Part shown: in pieces, positions 9,510-20,825 of the stretch | How positions within the stretch are numbered: the stretch's first letter is position 1 | How the letters are laid out: every line of letters starts with the position of its first letter | Assembly (NCBI GenBank): GCA_012934845.2 | Contig: WNNJ02003665.1 | Span: forward strand, 372,001-436,000 | Direction of reading: 5' to 3' | Source of the DNA: Pomphorhynchus laevis | Lineage: Eukaryota; Acanthocephala; Palaeacanthocephala; Echinorhynchida; Pomphorhynchidae | Length of the DNA stretch: 64,000 bases | Position numbers and translations under genes: made by a program | Notes under the pieces: generated by a model | The model's input: only the letters and a program-made list of their open reading frames with translations | What the model was told of the DNA's origin: nothing | Databases searched by the model: none

Positions 9510-10559
9510 TTAGTTTCGTAGAAATAGCTCCATTGTATTTCTGCCAATATGATTCAATAGAATTACATTGATTTTAGAACGCATTTCATTCCATTCTTCA
9601 GACACCCAAATATCATAAAATTCTTCATTCAATTCATTTTGTGCGGTTGGATAGATCGGATTTAAATTATTGAAAAATTTATAATTAAAAGCCAAAATAC
9701 CAATATGAGTTTTAAATACGTTTAGACTATTAGGTTGTCTATAAGCATGTAAAATGTTGAATGTGTTATCACTGTATGATGACAGCATTTGCTTCTTTTG
9801 ATCAAGCATTACTTCGTCGGCGTAGTGGAAATTGGAATATTTTCCTCGAGTAATAAAGGAGTATTTGATTACCCACTGAAAATACTTGCCTGTCATATAT
9901 TCATCACCATGAATTGACAAAAATACCCTGTGATTCCTTTTACTGAGAATATTAAGATCAGTGTAAAGTTCTCGTTTTTCTATTAAGAAACTTCTTAAAT
10001 GTATGTAAATTTTAGTCACCAGCGAGTAATAGATATTTGCATTTATAATACCATCTTTAAAAGTTAAAGTCAGAAACTCATCCGGATTTTGCCAAAGCCA
10101 TTGCTTAAAATAATTCAAAGTTAATGATAATGATTCCCCAAACAAGCAATGACAAATTGCCAATTCACGTGTATCTCTATCAATACAGATATCCATGTCG
10201 AAAAACCGAACACCGAGATTTAACAGTGTCGAAATATTATGAATTTGATTCATCGTTACATATGACGTCATTTGACGAACAACCGGAATATGACCATATC
10301 TCTGACTAATTGAACACAGAACATTCTTTGTATTACCGTCAGTTGAGTAAAATATGTCAAATTCGTGATGGAAATGAAGCTTATCTGTTCCTGCATTGTG
10401 GGCACCAATCCATAAAATGTCGCAAAATCTAACGGTTGTTTTATTGCTTTTAACCATCCGTCGCCATTGTCCATTAGGTTCTGACTTGACAACAAGTTTG
10501 TCAAATAATATTAATAGATGAATAATATTCAATATAGATGTAATAAATTTAACCAACAT
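9510..10559 (-). CDS. Secreted PI-PLC X-domain-like protein
   Basis: A 349-residue protein in one exon. Residues 1-25 are a hydrophobic signal-type leader. The X-domain follows: WIGAHNAG (His54, first catalytic His position), LNLGVRFFDMDI (113-124, the strand that frames the active site), AICHCLFG (His137, second catalytic position) and FKQWLWQNPDEFLTLTFKD (151-169). Proteins of the PLCXD/bacterial PI-PLC class cleave phosphatidylinositol or GPI headgroups without the Y and C2 domains of signalling PLCs. The leader suggests secretion or the vesicular route. A pyrimidine-rich acceptor-like TTGCTTACTTAG lies 10 bases before the ATG, so a 5'UTR intron is possible. The second half is divergent and I see no further domain. 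Enzymatic activity is inferred from the two histidines only. Confidence 0.8.
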   Translation of the reverse strand: MLVKFITSILNIIHLLILFDKLVVKSEPNGQWRRMVKSNKTTVRFCDILWIGAHNAGTDKLHFHHEFDIFYSTDGNTKNVLCSISQRYGHIPVVRQMTSYVTMNQIHNISTLLNLGVRFFDMDICIDRDTRELAICHCLFGESLSLTLNYFKQWLWQNPDEFLTLTFKDGIINANIYYSLVTKIYIHLRSFLIEKRELYTDLNILSKRNHRVFLSIHGDEYMTGKYFQWVIKYSFITRGKYSNFHYADEVMLDQKKQMLSSYSDNTFNILHAYRQPNSLNVFKTHIGILAFNYKFFNNLNPIYPTAQNELNEEFYDIWVSEEWNEMRSKINVILLNHIGRNTMELFLRN

Positions 10560-11040
10560 TTATAGTTTACTAAGTAAGCAAGTTATTAAAATCGATAGTT
10601 ATCTATTGAAATTTAGCACTAAAATTTAACTATACGGTTGTCTTGTCAACCTCAAAACAAGTATTTTGTGTTCAAATTAATTAGATACACTTACAACGAT
10701 TTGTCAATTTTTGCTGATAATATATTTAGATTTCAAGTTTTATTAAATCAATTCAGCTAACTTAGTCTACGTATTTAGTCTATTACTTGTCTACGAACAA
10801 GTGCAGATTACATTTTACTAATTAAACTAATTTTGCTAACTACTGATTCTATAAAAAAACGATATAAAACTGAAATACGCTATATTTACATCAATTAATT
10901 CAGCTAAGTGAGTCAACGTAGTTAATATAATTATAAAATAAAAATAAATTAAAATAATAATTTTTAAATTATTATTTAAAATAATTTTAAATCCGGCAGT
11001 AGTCAAAGAGACTAATACTATAAATGCAAAGGAACATCTG
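10560..11040. other. Spacer with PLE terminal motifs
   Basis: Two minus-oriented copies of the PLE terminal motif lie here: AATTCAGCTAACTTAGTCTACGTA (about 10750-10773) and AATTCAGCTAAGTGAGTCAACGTA (about 10896-10919). They are remnants of PLE 3' ends. No gene is seen. Confidence 0.55.
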
Positions 11041-11049
11041 CTAGGCAAT

Positions 11050-13290
11050 TGCCGCGGATTCGAAGGAATTGGACGTCAAAACTGCTACATTCGTGGTTGC
11101 TTAAATGAGAAGGGCGATTCTCAAAGCGCAAAGGATAATTATTCGTGGTCTAGTAGAAGATGATGATATTAAGATGGTTCCGAAGGTTCTTACAAACCTT
11201 GGCCTCCCTTACGTGAAATCCCGTTCTATTATTAGACTTCCTGAGAAACTAACTAACATACTAAGATGGCTCTTGATTACACTGAGTGATGAGCACGCCG
11301 CTCATGTATAAGCCTGCTTACAGGCTTACGGGCTCGATGTTACCCTGTGTTACCTAATTGTCTAATATCACTTGATTGGTCAAAGATGGAACGTACGGCA
11401 CATTCAATCTCACTTGAGAAGCTTCGTGAAGTGCAACGAAAGAATCCTAATCAGCGTTTTGCCCTACGCAATGTAGGGATTATAGAGATAAAGAAGGGCG
11501 CTTCTAGCGTCTCTCTTGCGAGCCAAAGTATAAGTCCTAAACATTAAGCAGACGCGCAGACGATGAGTACGTCTTAAGTCTCTATTCAAAACGAGCTTAT
11601 CGCTATTTCAATGGTTCCGGTTTATGATGATACAGTACCTATCGTATAGCAACGAGCAACTAAAAGCGTTCATAATCTGTCACTCCATAACACCGATACA
11701 TCACACACATCCTTTACTGCTGGTCCAACCAGGTCATCCATCATCAATGCTGCCACTGCTATCTTAACCATATCATCCATCATTTTCCTGGACGTTCTTA
11801 ATTGTTGATCATTACACTCAAAGGTCGACTTGATTCTAATCTCCACACTTCAGGAATATAATATCGATATCCTCTGTTCACTGAAACCTGGCATCGAAAT
11901 GTTGATCTTCATCATCATTAAGACGTAGATGACATTTGTTGTCTACGTCTTAATGATTACTCTGTCACCCACATTTCTCGACCTCTTCGTAACTCCTGCC
12001 ACGAGCCTTTAGTTCGTCACGATGGCTTAATCTTTAGGCCAAGTCTTCTATCACTATTACCGCTATTAGCTTCTCCTGTTTTCAGTCACCACTTACAAAC
12101 TAATTTGTTGTGCCATCTCAATTTTATCGCTCTATTTCCACTTATCTTTGATTTACCGCCCATGATCCGCTCCGCCATCCTCCATATTATTTGACGAGCT
12201 CTATAATCTTTTATCATATATCTCACTATATATTCCCACTTTTGTAATCGGTGATTTTAATGTTTATCTAGAAAGTAGCTACCTTACAAATCTCCGTAAA
12301 TTGGTATATATCTTTTACACATACGAGTATTCAATCATACCTACTCGTCAATTGGGTGGCCTTCTATACTATGTTCGTATCCCCAAATCTTTCCAGCATA
12401 GTTACTCTTGTATTGTCAATGACCCAGGAATCACTGACTACTACATGGTCTTAATTAGAATTAACCAAGACCAGGTCGACAAATCTCATAGGATAATTTC
12501 TTTTCACCCAGTCTTCATCGAAGCTTGCAAATTTCACTTCTGAACTAGCTTTTTCTACACTATCCACTTGCCTGACCTCACTTACCAAATATTTACTAAA
12601 AATATTTGTTCCTGTTATCATATTCTCCGTGACATTCGTCGCATTTGATAAACTACAAATTTTTCCATTTCCTACATTATAATGTACACCCTCCTGCTAC
12701 CTCGTCTTGACTATTGCATCTCACTTTTCTCAAACTCCTCATCTTGTATTACTGTCCCCCCTGTGTCGCTTTCTTCGCACTGCAGCCCGCATACTTCTTC
12801 GACGCCGTCGTTTTGATCCAATCTTTAAAGCACTTTCAATTTTCATTGGCTCATTGTGCAGAATCGAGTTTTATATTACTCTGCAGTTATCGATTTCGTT
12901 TACTTTATCACTCCCTCCGTATCTTCACCTTAAATTGCACGATGTTGAATATTCGTCCTCCAGAGCACCTCGCTCAAACAGTCAGTTCATGATGCACGTT
13001 CCTCGTCATCGGTCGAACGTTGGCCTGCGTTCTTGTCTCATTTATATTCCTCTTAGTTGGAATTATCTTCCCTTAAATTCATTACTAACCTGACCTCACT
13101 ACCTTTAAATCAATATTTCGCATCTTTCTATTGAGCACCCATACTCTGCGATGAGATCCGAATTTTTATCATTCAAACGTCGGTTACGTGGTACGAACTT
13201 CATACACATCATTTTTTAATTTTTTGTTTATTTCAGTGGACTTGTAAGCAGCCTGTCTACATGAGCCACTTAAAAAAATTAATAAATTTA
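11050..13290 (+). mobile_element. Old, nearly full-length CR1/L2-type LINE
   Basis: The parts appear in order. ORF1 C-terminal domain: 11105-11547, RRAILKAQRIIIRGL, IRLPEKLTNILRWLLITLS, SKMERTAHSISLEKLREVQR. Endonuclease remnants: about 11860-12290, DILCSLKPG, CLRLNDYSVTHISRPLR, PTFVIGDFN. RT C-terminal remnants: about 12690-13090, LLPRLDYCISLF, WNYLPLNSLL. 3'UTR ending GAGCCACTTAAAAAAATTAATA. Many breaks and a large internal RT deletion make it a fossil. The related copy at 37840-40015 keeps the RT part. Confidence 0.75.
11914..11957. repeat. Perfect 16-bp inverted duplication inside the LINE endonuclease
   Basis: ATCATTAAGACGTAGA (11914-11929) and its exact complement (11942-11957) flank 12 bases. 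The right arm is the one that reads as endonuclease (CLRLNDYSVTH), so the left arm replaced or was inserted into coding sequence. Confidence 0.8.
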
Positions 13291-13419
13291 TTTATCGATA
13301 TATAATTATATACTAAATTAAAATATTATGAAATATAAAAGATTTTAGTATATAATTATATATATTCCTGTTTCATTCCTATGCCTCTCATAGGTATAGA
13401 AATTGTAGGTTTGGCAGCC

Positions 13420-13645
13420 TTACCTCACTACATTAAAATCCATGCTTTACACCTTTCTATTGAGTAACCGTCTTGCAACACAGCTAGCAATTATATCTAA
13501 ATTTTTAATCGTTCCAACGTTGGTTACGTGGTGTGGACTTCAGTCACATCATTTTTTAATTTTTTGCTTATTTCGGTGGACTTGTAAGCGGCCTGTCAAG
13601 CATGAGCCACTTAAAAAATAAATATATTTATCAATTAGATGCTAC
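13420..13645 (+). repeat. Second 3' end of the same LINE family
   Basis: This repeats 13094-13290: CCTCACTAC, TTTCTATTGAG, CGTTGGTTACGTGG, then GTGGACTTGTAAGCGGCCTG and GAGCCACTTAAAAAATAAATA. It is a separate 3'-end insertion placed directly behind the first, in the same direction. Confidence 0.75.
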
Positions 13646-14694
13646 TTCCTACGTAAGAGGATAAATTTCGCTAGCGTGCTATTTACTAAGTTCAGAATAC
13701 ATTTATCGATTATTTTTGAACCTTCTACAAAAAGCAATATTTTAGTATTGAGTCATGCAGATTATTTTGATTTTATTTAAATATTTGCATTGAAATTCAA
13801 AATACTAAATACTAAAATTCAAATTTAATTTTTTTAAATAAATCCTATAATTTTCATAATTACGATTATTATTGAAATGATAATTAGTAGATATGTCACA
13901 GTTCGTTATTATACCAAATAATCATATTTTTAGATTGCAATATTGTATATTCTATTTATTATAAATATTAATATATTAACATAATTATATTATGTTATAT
14001 ATATTATATTTAATATGTTATGTATTATATTGTATTACAATATTATAACAATATTGTATTAACATAATTGATTGTACCACATATTTATGTAAAGTACATT
14101 TTATGATATTTGTTCCCATTTCATGACATTCGCATTGATCTGGTATTCAAATAAAGTACCATTTTAAAAACATTGTTGTAGTTTCTCCAATATATAAAAT
14201 ATGCCAGATTTTGATATGGTTATCTAATAGTACAGGATTAACGACATATAGTTAAGGGAAACCAGTCATTTTTAGCATATCTCTAAGTAGAGAATTTTAC
14301 AACTACGATAACTATACACCGATCTTAATATTCTATGTAAAAATAATCACATAGGGTATTTTGTCAATTGTTAGTGATGAATTTATAGCAAACAAGTATT
14401 TTAAGTGAATAATCAAACGATCTTTTATTACTAATTAGTGAGCTACTTTGTATCATCTACAGATTTTTGCATATAGTTTAACTTAGATAATGTATATTAA
14501 AAGCTACTTAAAATGATATTGAATTTAAAAACAGAATATTTACTTTTAATTTGAAGGGTTTATAAAATGACAATATTTACATCGACATTGAATTGGGCAG
14601 TTAAAAACTGCGTGTTATTTAGTTTTTCTTCAGTCAAAATATTAAAAACAATAAAAATATAATATTGTTTTTATAGTCGAAGTTTTTATGTATT
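13646..14694. other. AT-rich spacer
   Basis: I recognise no gene or named repeat. The stretch 13920-14060 is dominated by TATTATAT-like words. Confidence 0.4.
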
Positions 14695-15160
14695 CAAATA
14701 TATATCTGATAAATCAGATCAGATAAGTGACTCTACGTATTTTATACTATATTTAAATCAAAAAAAGATGAATAATAAATAATTATATCAGATTTTATGT
14801 AATTCATAGTTATATCAAGTTAAAATAAAAAAATTAAAATAAAAGTCATTTTTATGACTTTTAACATAAAAGTTAAAACTTTTAACTTTAAAAGAGGTTG
14901 TATCAGAATAAAACTTAAAGGTCATCAGGGGGTACTGCTATGACATAAGATTTCGTCCATATTCCTCAACCCAACATAGCAGCGGGAACAAATATATGTT
15001 GATGACGTATTTCAAAATACATTGACTAATAAATATCAAACGACGTATCAGAATAGGGATTAAAAATAATAGGAGAAACTGCTGTTGTTATCAGGTTTCG
15101 ACACCTATTCCTCGACCCTGCATAGTAGCGGGGCCAAATACATGCTAATTCATTATAATA
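14695..15160 (-). repeat. PLE tails, two boxes in tandem
   Basis: Minus-oriented PLE tail starting from the terminal motif (AGATAAGTGACTCTACGTATT) and containing two consecutive box regions: GGTCATCAGGGGGTACTGCT near 14921 and a second with CATAGTAGCGGGGCCAAATAC near 15120. In the first box the CTGCTATG/CATAGCAG pair survives. Short palindromes (AAAAGTCAT/ATGACTTTT) have grown at 14840-14890. Confidence 0.8.
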
Positions 15161-15451
15161 ATATCAATTTTTGATAAATCATATTTTTGATTAATTTATC
15201 TCATAATTATATAAGATATAATTTTAAAAAAATAATTATCTTATAATTAAAAAGTTTATATAAAAAATTATTAAAACAGATGAAGTAATTTCATGAAATA
15301 TTTTAGCGTTTCTAAATTATTCGGAAATAAAATAACTTTAATCAAAACAAAGATTACAGTTTAGTACCACTTTAGATTACTATTTATTAAAATATAGCAA
15401 TCGATTTTAATATCACCCGGAACATGTTTTCTCTTAGCAATTCGCGACAAC
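15161..15451. other. AT-rich spacer
   Basis: No gene is recognised beyond a possible continuation of the minus-strand exons described next (LSRIAKRKHVPGDIKID is open at about 15375-15450 but unsupported). Confidence 0.3.
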
Positions 15452-15787
15452 CTAAAATAGTGGTATACTATTTATCCCTCGAAATGTGCTATCAAATTCT
15501 CTATATGCATTTTGACTTCCAAGAAGAGTGACTTTACATAATTTCGGATAAACGTATGCAAAATTATCAATATTTTCCAAATGGTACATATTTGCAGAGT
15601 GTAAATCTAATCGATTCTTGCTGGAAAGACAGAACTGTATTCAGTTTTTGACCTGCAGACCTAGTCTCTGGAAGACATGGCAGTGCAGAGATGTGTACTA
15701 TATTTTGTAAAGAGTGCTGACTAACTGTCATATAAACCAACCTTTAGTAGTTCGATTATTTGTAAAACGAAGCGGACATCTAGCATC
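15452..15787 (-). CDS. Candidate exons of an unrecognised host gene
   Basis: Minus-strand exon 15452-15620 follows a strong acceptor (TTCTGTCTTTCCAG) and stays open for 55 codons: NRLDLHSANMYHLENIDNF, then AYVYPKLCKVTLLGSQNAYR and EFDSTFRG. The first part has the look of a leucine-rich repeat, but the family is not established. A further candidate exon, 15742-15787, sits between TTTTATTAACAG and a GTTGGT donor, leaving an intron of 121 bp. Its reading phase does not clearly agree with the open frame of the next exon, so the model is incomplete. The stop at 15452 may itself be an acceptor for a further exon. The stretch is richer in varied codons than the surrounding AT-rich DNA. Confidence 0.35.
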
Positions 15788-16024
15788 CTGTTAATAAAAG
15801 ATAAGTCAACATTACAATGCATGCATATTAATTGGAATAAAATCAAATTGATTTCATATATGCAATCATAAATAGGTAAATTTGTGATCATCGATTTTCA
15901 GTTCATTGGTAATTTAATAGTTAATGTCGTATGCTAAACATTAAAGTCAATTTTATTGAATACAATTATTTTACTGTGACGTGAACGGCAAGAAGAATTT
16001 TAAGAAACGAGCAGCCTAGTGTTG

Positions 16025-16100
16025 CCGTTTCGACATATTGTGTCTTAGTAACGGGTACCTCCCACATCTGGATGCAGATAAGGATCGCTAGACAGCCAAC
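16025..16100. repeat. Arm related to the nested inverted repeat at 21.4 kb
   Basis: CGTTTCGACATATTG followed by TACCTCCCACATCTGGATGC resembles the inner arms at 21404-21600 (CGTCATTATTTTGAC, ATACCTCCCACTACTGGATA). It is a solitary diverged arm. Confidence 0.45.
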
Positions 16101-16145
16101 ACAATATCCTTCAGGTGAATATCCATACATCTGCCATATATACAG

Positions 16146-16485
16146 GAAGCAGCATGATCTGTATTCATACCTTGGATTTTTATAACAATCTTGTCGAGAG
16201 CAAGATCGACAATATGCATTACTGGCTCCCCATTTACCAGCTTACAGGACGCAGCATAATATGTATTCATACCTTGGATTTCTATAGCAATCTTGTCGAG
16301 AGCAAGATCGACAATATGCATTAATAGCTCCCCCATTTACCAGCTTACAGGACGCAGCATAATATGTATTCATACCTTGGATTTCTATAGCAATCTTGTC
16401 GAGAGCAAGATCGACAATATGCATTAATAGCTCCCCCATTTACCAGCTTACAGGACGCAGCATAATATGTATTCATACCTGTTGA
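16146..16485 (+). repeat. 103-bp tandem repeat, three units and a part
   Basis: Units start at about 16146, 16248, 16351 and 16454. Units 2 and 3 are almost identical; unit 1 is diverged. Each unit contains a small palindrome, ATCTTGTCGAGAGCAAGAT. Open frames across it on both strands are a by-product of the repeat. Confidence 0.9.
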
Positions 16486-17854
16486 AGTTTAGTATCGAAA
16501 TTTAAAATAAATCGGGGTAATCTTTTCCATTTCTAACTGTCAAATGTGTTATACTAAACGTTTACAATAATAAAATGAATTTATGTTTAAATAATAAACA
16601 AATTATCAGAAAAAAAATATCAGCCAATCCTAAATAATTAGAATTTAAAATTAGTTTTTTTGTATTAATGTTTTTCTAATTAAATACCGGTGAAAAACTT
16701 TAAGGTGATAAATCCGCGTCTTCTGACGTAGCCTATCATTTAAAGATCTTTTAAATTGCTACATTGATTTCACGATAGTGCAGACAACTCTTCTTTAATA
16801 TAATAATTTCAAAAACAATCCGCTACACATTTACAGATCCTAACTTACAACCAAAATATAGTTTTCTCAGTAGGAGATGTATACCTCACGATATATACAG
16901 TTTGCAAAACTAAATATATTGGCAAAAACAAAGCTTTCGACGAGTCAACGTATAAATAATCAATGCTCCGAGGTAAATAAAAAAAGTTTTAGATGTGCCA
17001 ACATCGAAAGATACAGGATGACGCACTGTCACCCATCATTATATATCTTTAAATCATGCAAAATCATTAGTTTTCTTAATCGAGTGTGAAATCTAAATTT
17101 ATCATTTTGAAATTTTATTTTATGAAGAATTAAATTAATGTAAAATCAGATTAAAATTAAATGAAATAAAGTTAAGTTCATCCTTATGTCTTTTTAAGTT
17201 TATAACTTTTAGTTTTAATCTTGCTAATATTATTCCAATGTAAATTAACCAGATAAGTTAACTAAGTCTACTAACTTTATAATTTTTAACTAATAAATAT
17301 TTTAATCTTGAGATTTTATATAATGTAGATATGATTATATAATTATAGTAAATATAATTTCTATACATGATATATAAAATGTGAAATGATTAAGCATCAC
17401 TTTCTATTTGAATATAGTGACGATGTATTTCAAAAATATATTTCAATATATATTTTAGCAGAATAAAAATTAACTAGTGAAGTTAAATCTTGTCATTCAA
17501 TTAAATTTATTGCAAGATGCACTTATATGAAATATTTCAATATATTTTGATATATTTTTAAATATAATATAAATTTCAATCTCAATAAAGTGATAATGTT
17601 TATTATATTAAATGGAATTAGGTGAAATATATAAAACTTAAAAGATATAATTTTAAGATAATTTAGATTAAATATAATCTAAATTTTATAATCTAATTAT
17701 AATAAAATTATATATTATAATTATAAATATAATTTTAGATAATTTTTATGTAATTTGTTTTTAATGTATTTTGATGAGAATTAACGCATATATAGTATCC
17801 ATTTTACATCTAAATTATAAACAAACTTTTTATTATAAAAATATTATCAATTTA
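16486..17854. other. AT-rich spacer with one weak coding candidate
   Basis: Around 16873-17089 (+) a 70-codon frame (MYTSRYIQFAKLNILAKTKL) follows an acceptor-like TATAGTTTTCTCAG. No family is recognised. The remainder is very AT-rich with PLE terminal-like words (AACTAAGTCTACTAAC near 17260) and no gene. Confidence 0.3.
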
Positions 17855-18190
17855 TAAAAAATCAAATCAGCTAACTGAGTCTATGTAATTTATATTATTT
17901 ACAAATAAAATTTAAATAAATTAGTCTACGTATTTTATACTATATAAATTGAAATAAAGATAAATAATTATAAATAATAGATGATTATATAAGATTTTAT
18001 ACAATTTCTATTTATATAACGATAATATTGATATTAAAATTTAAATTGAAAATAAATGTTTGTAAATTTGGCTAATGGAATAAGGAATAGAGGTCATCAG
18101 GAGGAACTACTATGTTATCAGATATCGGCCCCTATTACTCGACACAACATTACAGCGTTACTAAATACATGCTAATGACGTGCACATAAT
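17855..18190 (-). repeat. PLE tail
   Basis: Two terminal motifs (ATCAGCTAACTGAGTCTATG at about 17866 and TTAGTCTACGTATTTTATAC at about 17930), then the AT-rich body, then the box region GAGGTCATCAGGAGGAACTA with TCGGCCCCTATTACTCGACA. It is minus-oriented and moderately diverged. Confidence 0.75.
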
Positions 18191-18439
18191 TGAAATTACT
18201 AAATCTGTTTAAAATACAGCAATCTGAATTACCTTAAGTCAGATATCGACAGATTGCCTCGCAGAAATTGCTGAAACTGTAGATGTCTTAGAATGGCAGC
18301 GGGTTCCATTGCTTATTCGTAACAAGCCCGAGCAATAGTATTTACAAAACTCAATTTCCCTAAGAGATAAACAATTAAAATATTTATCGATAGTACCTCC
18401 TCTATGGTATGATACTAACGTTGATTAGTCATAGAGATC

Positions 18440-19090
18440 TGACATCACAACCAATGGTCATTATAGAAGTTCCATTGATCATATCGTCAATCTATCTAAC
18501 CGAGAATTGAGCGTAGCTGAAATTTCTGCTTTAACCAAAGGTATAACTTTCTGCCTCAGCAAATCACGTCTACATCTCCGTGACCAAATACTAGTTTCTT
18601 CCTAACTGAAATTACTTTGTTATCAAGTAAAATCATGTTTTTAAGATTTCGAAGGCATTGAGAGTTTCTTAATGGTGTAAAAGGATTAAGACAGCATTTG
18701 TTCAGCCAGAGAAACATAAGTCTTGGCTTATATTTAATTGATAGCTTAGAGCGTAAATCATTAAGAAAATCAAATATAACCTTGACTTGTTGATAACTAA
18801 AGCTGATAAAGGGAACACTGTTGTATTAATGAATACTGATGACTACCGTAAGAAGATGCATGCAATCTTATCAGACATCACCACATTCCGAGTAAAAAAG
18901 CAACTTAATTTGAAGCAGATCGAAACTCCTAATAAAAGACACAATACTTAAGTGATCGCAAATTGATATCTATAGGTCAATACCTCAAAATGTATCCCTC
19001 TAATTACGTTAGTTCCTTACATACACGGCTTACCTAAGATTCATAAAAAGAAACTCCTTGAAGCGAAATATTGGAAGAATTGATTCTTTT
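18440..19090 (+). mobile_element. Second PLE family, N-terminal part
   Basis: Degenerate coding for the region before the RT of a canonical Penelope protein: VNLSNRELSVAEISALTKGI near 18490-18550, LDLLITKADKGNTVVLMNTD near 18780-18840, DYRKKMHAILSD, and YIHGLPKIHKKK near 19020-19050. It is distinct from the 4945-6820 family. It breaks off where the foldback at 19.17 kb begins, and several frame breaks show that it is old. Confidence 0.7.
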
Positions 19091-19164
19091 TTCGTTTTAA
19101 TGCTGGATAGGGCCTTTACTCTCACTAATTTATAAAATACCCATCTAGCATCATATCAAATTAA

Positions 19165-19450
19165 TGAAATAAAATACTATTTTTTCTTTTATATTTCGAT
19201 AGCTAGAAATTATCATTCATTATATTTCGCTAGAAGCAGAAACAAAACATTATAACATTTTATGTTTTGTTTCAGTGTCTGATGATGCTGCACAGCGATC
19301 AAATTATAAAAGATTATTATTTTATTGATCCCTACTCCAAAATAATTTTTAAGGATAAAAAATTTTTGGAGAAATAATTTCATCCTCAGGACAAAATAAT
19401 TTTGTCCTGAGGATGATATCAGTTAGCTATCGAAAATTTGACCTTTAATA
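19165..19450. mobile_element. Composite foldback element
   Basis: The arms contain ATATTTCGATAGCTAG on the left and TTAGCTATCGAAAATTTGAC on the right. The interior has further CTGATGATGCTGCACAGCGA and an inverted AACAAAACAT pair. The right tip reads CTGAGGA, a hairpin, then CGAAAA. A 17-bp palindrome with a single-base centre (19381-19415, CATCCTCAGGACAAAAT and complement) lies inside. Confidence 0.65.
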
Positions 19451-19639
19451 AAAATAATAATTTAACTCTCTCCACTAATTAAATATAATTTAAAAATGAG
19501 TGAACAATCAATTTATAATGTTATAAATATAAATATATTTATATATTTTCTGTTAATGAACTGAAAATTGCAGGGATACTCACTTCGTAGATCCTTTCTC
19601 TATTTGCGTCAATGTGTTTGTAATCAGCATTGATGGAAA

Positions 19640-19776
19640 TAGGAAAGATAGATTTATTGTTACGATCTCGGCCTTATGATCTTCTTCAGAACTAGTTATT
19701 CAGTAAAAACAAAAACTAGTTCTGAAGAAGGTCATTATACAAAAGCTTAACAATAAATTTATCTTTCTTCTTTAAA
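19640..19776. mobile_element. Foldback element, third tip family
   Basis: The left arm GAAAGATAGATTTATTGTTACGATC leads to GATCTTCTTCAGAACTAGTT; the right arm ACTAGTTCTGAAGAAGGTCA leads to AACAATAAATTTATCTTTC. The tip again reads CTGAAGA then a short stem. Arms of about 55 bp with a 17-bp centre. Confidence 0.75.
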
Positions 19777-19785
19777 TCAATGGCG

Positions 19786-20584
19786 GTTTCAACACATCAA
19801 CGCAACCATAGAAAAGATCTATATTAATTCTGTCTATACATTAATCAACCATTGATTTTATATAATGGTTGCCGCAAAACTGTTTATAGCTTCATGAAGC
19901 ACTTCATGCGACTGTGCCTAGCATGGATGGAGAATCGACACTCGCACTTTAACGGATATCTTGGATCTTGCTAATGCAAATGATCTCGATGCAGACCATT
20001 TACTGATTATCCTATATTAATTTGTAAACTTTTTTCTTTTTTGATCGGGTAAAACAGCTTCTCAGCTAACGCATTGTATGTGATAATATTGTAGATAATA
20101 TAATATATAATATATTGCATATAATATATAATAAATCTTATATTATACATATAGCAATATTATTCATTCGAACATATGAATCGGTGCTACTAGTGATTTT
20201 TAATGTAGATACTTTCTACTATTTTTATCTAGTTGTACTTCACACCTTGTGAATTTGCTTTTGAAACCAGCTACGATAACCTTCATCAATGACTCAATTC
20301 CATAACGTTAAATCACAAAATGTCAGTTTTTCAACTTGACATATTGGTATTGTTCTGACCGCAACTGCCAGCAATGGTACGTCCGTACTATTCAGAAGAC
20401 TGTACCGTTGTAGTTTGTTTAGAACTCTATTCCACGTTTAGATCGAACCTAAATTCTTTCAACTTCGGCTTGTAGTTATTTTTTAGAATCTTAGTTACAC
20501 TCAGATTTAAACGTAGGTTCTTTAGTGTTGGTTTGTACAACAATGCACAAAAATGTGATTATCTTATTTACAAAATGGTTTGAT
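19786..20584. other. Spacer with weak coding candidates
   Basis: At 19922-20020 (+) an open stretch GWRIDTRTLTDILDLANAND follows an acceptor-like GTGCCTAG. It has protein-like composition but no recognised family. About 20440-20560 contains a loose direct repeat of AGATCGAACCTAAATTCTTT and AGATTTAAACGTAGGTTCTT. Nothing firm. Confidence 0.3.
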
Positions 20585-20825
20585 TTTAACATTTCCTTAT
20601 CGTCTGTTATTTATTATTAAAAATTGATTATTATTAAAATAATATTATTATTTTTTTATGAAAATTGTTTTGTTATAAAAATTGACTTTTATTTTAAATT
20701 TTAACTTGATACAAATATAAATTGTATAAAATCTTATAATTATTTATTATTTATCCTTATTTTCATTTATATATAGTAAAAAATACGTAGACAGTTATCT
20801 GATCTGATTTAATTAGATTGAATAA
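20585..20825 (+). repeat. PLE tail, distal half
   Basis: It starts at ATCGTCTGTTATTTATTATT, runs through TTGACTTTTATTTTAAATTT and ends AAATACGTAGACAGTTATCT. The box region is absent. Confidence 0.7.

Noticed and set aside
10268-10504. 78-codon frame within the PI-PLC-like gene
   Set aside because: It is another frame of the same strand, inside the longer frame that shows the X-domain motifs.
16088-16439. Frames on both strands repeating LALDKI- and HTLDFY-like peptides
   Set aside because: These come from the 103-bp tandem repeat; no start or family is conserved.
16970-16992. A 20-bp intron (GTAAATAAAAAAAGTTTTAG), and a 17-bp one near 15454-15470
   Set aside because: Both keep a frame open, but well supported introns here are 50 bp or more, so these are probably chance GT...AG strings.
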